Source: an uncultured Pseudomonadota bacterium
Lineage (GTDB): Bacteria > Pseudomonadota > Gammaproteobacteria > Steroidobacterales > Steroidobacteraceae
Length of the DNA: 33,972 nucleotides
Reading direction: 5' to 3'
Assembly: GCA_902826635.1 (NCBI GenBank)
Contig: CADEFQ010000034.1
Location: 1-33,972 of the forward strand
Below the pieces are notes generated by a model. The model worked only from the letters and a program-made list of their open reading frames with translations, was not told the DNA's origin and did no database searches. The position numbers were made by a program, and so were the translations under genes. The first letter of the stretch is position 1. Every line of letters begins with the position of its first letter. Shown here in pieces: positions 14,460 to 21,180 of this stretch.

Positions 14460-16304
14460 ATGTTTACCGTCTCCGGTGCGGCGCGCGCCGCTGCTTTCGT
14501 GTCCCTGTCGTTCGCGGCGCTCGCCGTGGGCTCACCCGTGCTCGCGGCCGAGCCGCCGCTCGACGAAGCGGTCGTCACCGCAACGCGCACCCAGGTCCCG
14601 CTCGACGAAATCACGGCGCCGTTTTTTGTCATCGAGCGCGACGAAATCGAGCGCTCGCTCGCCAGTGACGTCGGCGAACTGCTGCGCACACATGCGGGCA
14701 TCGAGCTCGCGCGTACCGGCGGGCCGGGCCAGCCGACGTCGCTCTTCACGCGCGGCACGGAAAGCAACCACACCGTCGTACTGATCGACGGCGTGCGCGT
14801 GAATCCCGGCACGATCGGCAGCGCCGCGCTGCAGAACATCGCGCCCGAATCCGTGCAGCGGATCGAAGTCGTGAAGGGCCCGCGCTCCACGCTGTACGGC
14901 TCCGACGCCATCGGCGGCGTCGTCAACATCATCACGAACGCCGCCGCACAGCGCGGCCTTTCGGGCTACGCATCCGGCGGCCGCTACGACACCGTGGCGG
15001 GCGGCCTCGACGGCGGCTGGCGTTTCGGCGAGGCCGCGGGCTTTGGGTTTGGCGTCGACTACCGCGAAAGCGACGGCTTTCCAACGCGCGTGGGCAACGA
15101 GGTCGATCGCGGCTACGACAATCTCACTCTGAACCTCGCCGCCGAATACGTGCCGGTCGACACGCTCGACCTGCGCGCGCGCGCCTGGCGCGCGGCGGGC
15201 AATGTCGGGTACTCGAGCCTCGTGCCGGTCGACCAGGATTTCGAGAACGCGGCCTACGCCGTCGAGTCGCTCTGGCGCCCGCGCACGAACATCGACGTGC
15301 GCGCCGCGTTGACGCGCATCGAGGACGAGATCGAGCAGAACCAGGACAACTCCGGCGTCGCCACCCCGCCGTACGACTTCCTGCGCACTGCGCGCAACGG
15401 CCTCGAACTTCAGACCGATGTGCGCTTCGGTGAGCACAACGAGCTGTCGCTCGGGGCGCTGCTCACGCGCGAAAACACCACGGCGCTGTCGTACGGCACG
15501 GCGTTCGACATCGACACCGCGGTCAATCAGTTCTTCGTCCAGAACCGCCTGAGCGTCGGGCGGCACAGCCTCGTCGCGGCCCTCGGCCTCGTCGATCACG
15601 AGACCTTCGGCGAGGAAGTCACGTGGAATGCGGAGTACGGCCTCACGCTGCCCACCGGCACCCGCCTGACCCTGGCGGCCGGCCGCGCGTTCCGCGCGCC
15701 CGACAGCACCGACCGCTTCGGCTTTGGCGGCAATCCAGCGCTGTCGCCGGAGGTCTCGAAGCAGGTCGAGATCGGGTTGCGCCAGGCGATCGGCACGCGG
15801 CACAGCGTGTACGCGAACGCGTTTCGCAACGACCTCGACGACCTGATCCTGTTCGTCTTCGACCCGGTGACTTTCGATGGTCGCAACGAGAACGTGGATC
15901 GCGCGCGCATCGAGGGGCTCGAACTCGGCTACGCGTTCCGCGGTGCGAACTGGCGCGTCCGCGCCGAGGTGACGTTGCAGGATCCGCGCGATCGGGGCAC
16001 GGACGAGCGCCTGCTGCGCCGCGCACGCGAAAACTATGTGCTCGCCGTCGAGCACCTCGCCGGCCGCCTCGCCCTCGGGGCCGACGTGAGCTACGCGGGC
16101 AACCGCGTCGACGCGGCGTTCCCCTCCACGGTCAACCTCGGCGGGTATACGCTGGTCAACGCAACTGCGCGCTTTGCGGTCGGCCCTCGATGGTCGGTCG
16201 AGGCGCGCCTCGAGAACGCGTTCGACGAGGACTACGCGCTCGTGTACGGCTACAACACGCCGGGCCGCAGCCTGACGCTGGCGACGCGCTTTGCGTTCCA
16301 GTAG
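14460..16304 (+). CDS. btuB: TonB-dependent vitamin B12 outer-membrane receptor BtuB
   Basis: BtuB imports cobalamin across the outer membrane with TonB energy. The 614-residue precursor has a signal peptide (about 1-33, ending PVLA before AEPP) and a TonB box in DEAVVTATRTQ. A plug domain follows (about 40-155) with LARTGGPGQPTSLFTRGTES, VLIDGVRVNPG and IEVVKGPRSTLYGSDAIGG. The rest is a 22-strand-type beta barrel ending RFAFQ, with one residue after the usual terminal aromatic. The start is the ATG at 14460 with AAGGG 8 nt upstream; the longer frame to 14337 lies within the riboswitch and is rejected. The upstream cobalamin riboswitch is strong evidence for the substrate. The adenosyltransferase gene follows after 11 nt. 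Confidence 0.95.
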   Translation: MFTVSGAARAAAFVSLSFAALAVGSPVLAAEPPLDEAVVTATRTQVPLDEITAPFFVIERDEIERSLASDVGELLRTHAGIELARTGGPGQPTSLFTRGTESNHTVVLIDGVRVNPGTIGSAALQNIAPESVQRIEVVKGPRSTLYGSDAIGGVVNIITNAAAQRGLSGYASGGRYDTVAGGLDGGWRFGEAAGFGFGVDYRESDGFPTRVGNEVDRGYDNLTLNLAAEYVPVDTLDLRARAWRAAGNVGYSSLVPVDQDFENAAYAVESLWRPRTNIDVRAALTRIEDEIEQNQDNSGVATPPYDFLRTARNGLELQTDVRFGEHNELSLGALLTRENTTALSYGTAFDIDTAVNQFFVQNRLSVGRHSLVAALGLVDHETFGEEVTWNAEYGLTLPTGTRLTLAAGRAFRAPDSTDRFGFGGNPALSPEVSKQVEIGLRQAIGTRHSVYANAFRNDLDDLILFVFDPVTFDGRNENVDRARIEGLELGYAFRGANWRVRAEVTLQDPRDRGTDERLLRRARENYVLAVEHLAGRLALGADVSYAGNRVDAAFPSTVNLGGYTLVNATARFAVGPRWSVEARLENAFDEDYALVYGYNTPGRSLTLATRFAFQ

Positions 16305-16315
16305 CGTTGGAGGCC

Positions 16316-16870
16316 ATGGGAAACCGCCTTTCGAAGATCTACACCCGCACCGGGGATGACGGCACCACAGGCCTCGGCGACGGCACGCGCGTCCCGAAGG
16401 ACGACGCCCGCGTCGAGGCCTATGGGACCGTCGATGAGGCCAACAGCGCGATCGGCGTCGTGCTTGCCCACGCCGCCGTGCCGGAGGAGATCCGGCGCTC
16501 CCTCACCGAAGTGCAGCACGACCTGTTCGACCTCGGCGGCGAGCTGTGCATCCCGGGCTCGCGGGTGATCACGGGCGAGCACACCACCCGGCTCGAAAAC
16601 GACCTCGATCGGTTCAATGCCGACCTGCCGGTACTGAAGGAATTCATCCTGCCGGGCGGCGGCCTCGCGGCCGCCGCCTGCCATGTCGCGCGCACGGTGT
16701 GCCGCCGCGCGGAACGACAGGTGTGGACGCTCGTCGATGGCGATCACGTCGCACTCGAAGTGCCGCGTTATCTCAACCGCCTCTCCGACCTGCTGTTCGT
16801 GATCGCGCGCGTGCTGGCGCGGCACGAGAGTGGCGGCGAAGTGCTCTGGCGGCACGATCGAGGCCGCTGA
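16316..16870 (+). CDS. ATP:cob(I)alamin adenosyltransferase, PduO type
   Basis: This cytoplasmic enzyme transfers the adenosyl group of ATP to cob(I)alamin to make coenzyme B12. The 184-residue product has the PduO-type N-terminal ATP site IYTRTGDDGTTGLGDG (about 7-22), the VEAYGTVDEANS segment (about 32-43) and the C-terminal VCRRAERQVW motif with RYLNRLSDLLFV. It is unrelated to the CobA/BtuR type. The start is the ATG at 16316; GGAGG ends only 2 nt before it, a short spacing that may lower initiation. It follows btuB by 11 nt and is presumably under the same riboswitch. It is convergent with the alpha/beta hydrolase gene (4-nt gap). Confidence 0.95.
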   Translation: MGNRLSKIYTRTGDDGTTGLGDGTRVPKDDARVEAYGTVDEANSAIGVVLAHAAVPEEIRRSLTEVQHDLFDLGGELCIPGSRVITGEHTTRLENDLDRFNADLPVLKEFILPGGGLAAAACHVARTVCRRAERQVWTLVDGDHVALEVPRYLNRLSDLLFVIARVLARHESGGEVLWRHDRGR

Positions 16871-16874
16871 GCCC

Positions 16875-17723
16875 TCAGCGTCCTTTCAGGAAGCGCTCGA
16901 TCACCTCGACATACTCCTGCGCGCGCGCCGGATCGAGCAGCGGATGCGCGCCGGGAAACACGTGCTCGCGCGCGTCGCGCAGCGTCGCGACGACGGTCGC
17001 GTGCGTCGGCCGCAGCGGCTCGGTGTCGGCGGTGAGCGCCAGCACCGGCACCGCGAGCAGCGCCAGCCGGGCAATCATCCCGTAGGCGCCGAGCGCTTTC
17101 TTCGGCTGCAGCCCCGTCTCCAGGAAATCGCACAGGTAGGCGTAAACGGTTGGCAGCGTGGACTCGGTGACTCGAAAGCGGTCGTCCCACTGCGCGAGTG
17201 AGCGTTCGATCATCTCCCACGCATAGGTCTTGTGGTGGCCTTCGGCCGTGATCGCGGGTGACAGGCCGGCGAATCCCTTGAACGCCGCCGCCCGCTGTTC
17301 GGGAGTCCAGGCCGGTGATCCATCGAGGATCAGTTTCGAAATGCCGGCGGGCGCCGCGATCGCGAGCTCAGTCGCGATCGCCGCCGACAAGTGCCCACCG
17401 ACGACCGCGGCCGGCCACGCATCGAGCGCGCGCATCGCCTCGCCGAGATTCACCGCGTAATCCGCGATCGACCAGCCCGCATCGCGCTTGTCGGAGCGGC
17501 CGTAGCCGTAGATATCGAGCGCGAGCGCGCGATACCCGCGAGCGGCGAAGAACGGCATCAGGTGCTCGTACATGCGCCCCGACGCCGGCGCCCAGTGCAG
17601 CAGCACGAGCGGCGCACCCTCTCCGCACGTTCGGTAGTGCACCTGCCCGGCCGCGGTGTCGCAGTAACCGCGACGGACGCGCGCGACGGCGCCGCCGTCG
17701 AGGGGACCGCCCGGCGGCGTCAT
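16875..17723 (-). CDS. Alpha/beta-fold hydrolase-like protein with His in the nucleophile position
   Basis: The 282-residue protein has the alpha/beta hydrolase core: PLVLLHWAPASGRMYEHL (oxyanion region, about 38-55), RALALDIYGYGRSDK, the nucleophile elbow VVGGHLSAA (about 107-115), the acid-turn region ALTADTEPLRP and a terminal GAHPLLD histidine. In the usual G-x-S-x-G elbow the serine position is taken by H111 and the last glycine by Ser, so a normal ester-hydrolase mechanism is doubtful. The start is the ATG at 17723, which overlaps the ampD stop (ATGA), implying coupling; an upstream in-frame TTG is less likely. Substrate and activity are unknown. Confidence 0.85.
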   Translation of the reverse strand: MTPPGGPLDGGAVARVRRGYCDTAAGQVHYRTCGEGAPLVLLHWAPASGRMYEHLMPFFAARGYRALALDIYGYGRSDKRDAGWSIADYAVNLGEAMRALDAWPAAVVGGHLSAAIATELAIAAPAGISKLILDGSPAWTPEQRAAAFKGFAGLSPAITAEGHHKTYAWEMIERSLAQWDDRFRVTESTLPTVYAYLCDFLETGLQPKKALGAYGMIARLALLAVPVLALTADTEPLRPTHATVVATLRDAREHVFPGAHPLLDPARAQEYVEVIERFLKGR

Positions 17724-18274
17724 GCGAGCAGGGCGCGCAATCGGGCCCAATCAAAGGCGGGGCCGGGATCGGTCTTGCGGCCGGGCGCGATATCGCTGTG
17801 GCCGGTGACGCGCTCGCGCGACAGCGTCGGATACGCCGCGAGCAACGCGCGGACGAGACCCGCGAGCGTCGCGTACTGCGCCGACTCGTACGGCAGCTCG
17901 TCGGTGCCCTCGAGTTCGATACCGATCGAGAAATCGTTGCAGCCCGCGCGGCCGCAGTACTCGGACGCGCCGGCGTGCCACGCGCGCTGCGAGAACGGCA
18001 CGTACTGAGTCAGCCCGCCATCGCGGGCGATCAGCGCATGCGATGACACGCGCATTCCCTCGATCGTCCTGAAATAGGGATCGCGATCCGGCGGCAGACG
18101 GCCCGTGAACAGGGCATCGATCCACGGACCGCCGAATTCGCCGGGCGGCAAGCTGATGCCGTGCACGACGATCAGCTCGGGCGCGCTGCCCGCGGGCCGC
18201 GCGTCGCAATGGGGAGAAAGCACCTGCCGCACGCCTCTCGCGAGGCCGGTGGCGGTGTCGATGTCGAGCGGCAT
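17720..18274 (-). CDS. ampD: 1,6-anhydro-N-acetylmuramyl-L-alanine amidase AmpD
   Basis: AmpD is the cytoplasmic zinc amidase that splits anhydro-muropeptides during peptidoglycan recycling and thereby lowers AmpR-type beta-lactamase induction. The 184-residue protein (E. coli 183) has the three zinc ligands at H38 (IVVHGISLPPGEFGG), H159 (GHSDIAPGRKTDPG) and D169, matching the spacing of characterised AmpD. There is no signal peptide, which separates it from periplasmic AmiD/AmpDh forms. The start is the ATG at 18274, giving MPLDIDTATG. It is divergent from rsmE with 25 nt between start codons, and overlaps the downstream hydrolase gene. Confidence 0.95.
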   Translation of the reverse strand: MPLDIDTATGLARGVRQVLSPHCDARPAGSAPELIVVHGISLPPGEFGGPWIDALFTGRLPPDRDPYFRTIEGMRVSSHALIARDGGLTQYVPFSQRAWHAGASEYCGRAGCNDFSIGIELEGTDELPYESAQYATLAGLVRALLAAYPTLSRERVTGHSDIAPGRKTDPGPAFDWARLRALLA

Positions 18275-18299
18275 GGATCGATCATGCCACAATCCGCCC

Positions 18300-19076
18300 A
18301 TGCGACAGATCCGCGTCTTCAGCGCCGGGCCGCTCGCGCCGCATCGCGAACACACGCTCGCGCGCGGCGCGACCGAGCACGTGCTGCGCGTCCTGCGGCT
18401 GCGCGCCGGGGACGCGCTCACGCTGTTCGACGGCCGCGGCGGCGAGTATGCGGCGCGGCTCGTACGCACCGAAAAGCTCACGGCGGTCGTCGCGATCGGT
18501 GAACATCTGGCCGTCGAGCGGGAGTCGCCGCTCGCGATCACGCTGCTGCAGAGCCTCGCGCGCGGCGAAAAGATGGACTGGATCGTGCAGAAGGCAACCG
18601 AACTCGGCGTCGCGCGCATCGTGCCGGTGAGTGTCGAGCGCAGCGTCGTGCGCCTCGCCAACGAGGATCGCGCCGACCGAAAGCTCGCGCACTGGCAGGC
18701 GGTCGCGGTGAGCGCGTGTGAGCAGTGCGGCCGCAATCGCCTGCCGGAGATCACGGCGCCGATGGATATCTTCGCCGCGCTGGCGCTCGTCGATGCGATC
18801 GATGTGCGCCTGCTGCTGTCGCCCGAGGGGGAAGAATCGTTGGCGACGCCGGCAGCCGATCACGGCGCGGCCACGCAAGTGGCGATCCTGATCGGCCCCG
18901 AGGGCGGCTTCGAGGACCGCGAAATGGCGGCGGCGGCCCGCCACGGCTTCAGGGCCGTGCGCTTCGGCCCGCGCGTGCTGCGCACCGAGACGGCGGCGAT
19001 CGCCGCCATCACGGCGCTGCAGACTCTCTGTGGTGACCTGCGCCCGGGATCGCCGCCGGCCGGCTACTCGCGATAA
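18300..19076 (+). CDS. rsmE: 16S rRNA (uracil-1498-N3)-methyltransferase
   Basis: RsmE methylates U1498 of 16S rRNA in the assembled 30S subunit. The 258-residue protein has an N-terminal PUA-like domain (about 1-70, with HVLRVLRLRAGDALTLFDG) and a C-terminal SPOUT domain. The knot motifs are LLQSLARGEKMDWIVQKATELG (about 81-102, split by a typical loop), LIGPEGGF and LGPRVLRTETA-like GPRVLRTETAAIAA. The start is the ATG at 18300, beginning MRQIRVFS. Its last 13 nt overlap the convergent P460-like gene. Confidence 0.95.
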   Translation: MRQIRVFSAGPLAPHREHTLARGATEHVLRVLRLRAGDALTLFDGRGGEYAARLVRTEKLTAVVAIGEHLAVERESPLAITLLQSLARGEKMDWIVQKATELGVARIVPVSVERSVVRLANEDRADRKLAHWQAVAVSACEQCGRNRLPEITAPMDIFAALALVDAIDVRLLLSPEGEESLATPAADHGAATQVAILIGPEGGFEDREMAAAARHGFRAVRFGPRVLRTETAAIAAITALQTLCGDLRPGSPPAGYSR

Positions 19077-19555
19077 CTGCTGAACACGTACTCGTGCGCC
19101 TTCTGCGGCGCATGGCAGCTGAAGCAGGCGGTCGCCGCCTTGTCGCCCACGGCGCGTTCGGTCTTGCTGTCGCCCGCGAAACCCTCGAAGCCCCAGCCGC
19201 CGGTCGCGGCGTACTTCTTCGCGTCCCGGTGCATCACACCGACGACCTTGCGCTTGCCCTCAGTGATCGCGTGATCGGCCGCGGTCGCGTCGAGCAGGTC
19301 GAACACGATCACCGCGCCATCGGGAAAGTGACCACTCCGGTAGCCCTTCATCGCCTTGTCGTTGGCATAGAGATGGTGGATGCCGCCGAACGCCGCGTGC
19401 AGCGGATGGCCCGCTTCGATCACCATGCTCTTGACGTGCTGCCAGGCGCGATAGCCTGCCGGGTACGGCACGGCGGCGCTGTCGGCACTGATCGCGGCAC
19501 CGGTGACGGCGGCGCAGACGAGGGCGGCCACGGCCGCGAAATGACGTGTGTGCAT
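19064..19555 (-). CDS. Cytochrome P460-like periplasmic haem protein
   Basis: Cytochromes P460 are mono-haem c-type proteins; known members oxidise hydroxylamine or bind NO, but many homologues have unknown roles. The 163-residue precursor has a signal peptide (about 1-24, ending AAISA) and a P460-type core with YPAGYRAWQHVKSMVI, HHLYANDKAMKGYRSG and PDGAVIVFDL. One haem-binding CFSCH (144-148) lies near the C-terminus. Lys68 or Lys70 is a candidate for the family's Lys-haem cross-link, but this is uncertain. The start is the ATG at 19555 with GGGGAG 7 nt upstream. It is divergent from the HxlR regulator with 116 nt between starts. Confidence 0.88.
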   Translation of the reverse strand: MHTRHFAAVAALVCAAVTGAAISADSAAVPYPAGYRAWQHVKSMVIEAGHPLHAAFGGIHHLYANDKAMKGYRSGHFPDGAVIVFDLLDATAADHAITEGKRKVVGVMHRDAKKYAATGGWGFEGFAGDSKTERAVGDKAATACFSCHAPQKAHEYVFSSYRE

Positions 19556-19671
19556 CGAATTTCTCCCCAAAGCTTGGCCACGACGGCCGTGCGCGTGACA
19601 ATCTAGGCAGGAACGCGCGCGCGCAGAAGTCTGCACGAGGCGGTGCCTTGCTTACTTTTTGGTGCTAATTG

Positions 19672-20010
19672 ATGGCTGCGCTCAAGAAAAAATCACCCGT
19701 GAAGGGACCGCCGCCCGCCGCGCGGATGGTCGAGGACATCGTCGGCTGCAAGTGGTCGCTGATCGTGCTCGGCCTCGTGACGCGCGGCGTCGCGCGCCCC
19801 GGCGCGATGCAGCGCGAGGTGGCGGGCCTCACCGCGAAGGTGCTGAACGAACGGCTGCGCAAGCTGATCCGCTTCGGGCTGATCGAGCGCGAAGTGTTCG
19901 CCGAAGTGCCGCCGCACGTCGAATACCGGCTCACCGCCCTCGGCCGGCGCTTCGGCGACATCCTCGAGCGCATCAGCGCGCTCGATCGTGAGCTCGCGGC
20001 GCGGGCATAG
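19672..20010 (+). CDS. HxlR-family winged-helix transcriptional regulator
   Basis: HxlR proteins are small dimeric DNA-binding regulators, often answering to reactive carbonyls, disulfide stress or quinones and controlling adjacent divergent genes. The 112-residue protein shows the family pattern: GCKWSLIVLGLVTRG (helix 1, about 25-39), MQREVAGLTAKVLNERLRKL (recognition region) and EVPPHVEYRLTALGRR (wing, about 82-97). A cysteine stands in GCKW where many relatives have Gly, and it is the only Cys in the protein. The start is the ATG at 19672; a TTG just before it is less likely. It is followed after 3 nt by the gene at 20014 and is divergent from the P460-like gene, its most likely target (inference). 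Confidence 0.88.
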   Translation: MAALKKKSPVKGPPPAARMVEDIVGCKWSLIVLGLVTRGVARPGAMQREVAGLTAKVLNERLRKLIRFGLIEREVFAEVPPHVEYRLTALGRRFGDILERISALDRELAARA

Positions 20011-20013
20011 GCG

Positions 20014-20688
20014 ATGTCGCCCTATCGAATCGTACGCGGCGAGATCGGTTACTTTCATCGCGAGCACGGGCTCACGGGCCGCGAAGCCTTCAGCATTTCC
20101 GCGGCCGCCGACGGCAGCCGCACCGTGCGCGCGCTCTGCGAGATGGACGACGGCGAGCTGCTGCGCGACGTCACCTACACGGTCGATGCGTCCTGGCGCC
20201 CGCAGCACGCGTTCGTGCAACTGATGCTCGGCGGCAAGGCCGCCGGCGCCGGCTGGTTCAAGTTCGAGCGGGATGCGATCGCCTTCGATGGCGTCGATGC
20301 CGCAGGCGCACGGCACAGCGCGCTCGTGCCGGCCGATCCCGCACCGGTGGTGTTCGCGCCGCATCCGTTGATCATCGACGGCTGGCAATCCGCTGCGTTC
20401 GATCCCGCGGGCCCCTCGCGCCAGAGCTATCGCAGCGCGACCTGCTCGCTCGAACCCGACGGCGGCACGGCGCCCTTCCCGGCCTTCACGACGAAGGTGA
20501 TGGAGCGCGTGCGGCGCGAGACGATCGAGGTCGAGGCGGGGACCTTCGACTGCGATTTCTTCCGCATCCACCCGCACCGCCCGGACTGGTCGCCGCTCGA
20601 AATGTGGATCACGGGGGAGGATCGCATCCTCTGTCGCATGGACTGGAAGGTGCTCGACAGCTCCTATCGGCTTTTGCGGCTGCGCTGA
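20014..20688 (+). CDS. Uncharacterised protein, possibly DUF3108/lipocalin-like
   Basis: I do not recognise this 224-residue protein with confidence. It has no signal peptide or membrane segment. It is rich in predicted beta strands, and the C-terminal part (VEAGTFDCDFFRI, then LEMWITGEDRILCRMDW and SSYRLLRL) resembles the barrel-like proteins of the DUF3108 type in which a product binds inside a beta barrel. Three cysteines (C42, C148 and C177 approximately) and one near the end are present. The ATG at 20014 lies 3 nt after the HxlR stop, so the two are almost certainly co-translated. It may bind the ligand sensed by that regulator, or act on it, but this is only inferred from position. Confidence 0.75.
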   Translation: MSPYRIVRGEIGYFHREHGLTGREAFSISAAADGSRTVRALCEMDDGELLRDVTYTVDASWRPQHAFVQLMLGGKAAGAGWFKFERDAIAFDGVDAAGARHSALVPADPAPVVFAPHPLIIDGWQSAAFDPAGPSRQSYRSATCSLEPDGGTAPFPAFTTKVMERVRRETIEVEAGTFDCDFFRIHPHRPDWSPLEMWITGEDRILCRMDWKVLDSSYRLLRLR

Positions 20689-20704
20689 GGGCGCGTACGC
20701 CGCC

Positions 20705-21178
20705 TTACGCCGCGACGGAGGTTTCGTCGGCGATCATTTCCTCGAGCATCTCGATGTCGGGCACGAGCGGTACTTCGTTGATCATGCGCACCTGGCAGAT
20801 CACCGGGTGGCGCTCGGGGAAGGAGCGCGTGTGGTCGGGGCGCACGACGTCGGAGCTGACGCGCACGAGCTGCGGGAAGCCCTGCGAGACCAGGCCGAAA
20901 TAACCGCCCTCGACGCGTGAGCCGAGGCAGTGGAACACGACAATGCGACTGCGGCCCGTCGCGGGCGGAATACCCTGCGCGCAGGTGCCTTCGAAAGACA
21001 CGAGTGGAATCGTGCGGCCGTTCCAGGGCACCGTGCCGAGATACCACGGCGGGGCGCCCGCCATTTCCGCCGGCGGCTGAAAACCCACGACTTCCGCGAC
21101 ACAGGCGCGCGGGACGATCAGGCGCCCGTCGATGAGCGGAATCAGCAGGCTGTAGATTTCGCTGACGCGCTCGGCCAT
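20705..21178 (-). CDS. chpC: CheW-like adaptor of the pil-chp system (ChpC)
   Basis: CheW-domain adaptors link chemoreceptors to the histidine kinase. The 157-residue protein is one CheW-like domain: IYSLLIPLIDGRLIVPRACV at the start, then VPWNGRTIPLVSFEG and YFGLVSQGFPQLVRVS. It is the last gene of the cluster, 2 nt after the chpA stop, matching the position of ChpC in Pseudomonas, where it has an accessory part in twitching. The start is the ATG at 21178. The methylesterase gene chpB that lies between chpA and chpC in Pseudomonas is absent here. Confidence 0.88.
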   Translation of the reverse strand: MAERVSEIYSLLIPLIDGRLIVPRACVAEVVGFQPPAEMAGAPPWYLGTVPWNGRTIPLVSFEGTCAQGIPPATGRSRIVVFHCLGSRVEGGYFGLVSQGFPQLVRVSSDVVRPDHTRSFPERHPVICQVRMINEVPLVPDIEMLEEMIADETSVAA

Positions 21179-21180
21179 CG

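Noticed and set aside
15623-16315. Long N-terminal extension of the adenosyltransferase frame
   Set aside because: It overlaps btuB in another frame, and the canonical family N-terminus begins at the ATG at 16316.
19556-19671. Clear HxlR operator in the divergent gap
   Set aside because: A direct repeat GGTGC 19 bp apart was seen, but no convincing palindrome, so no site is called.
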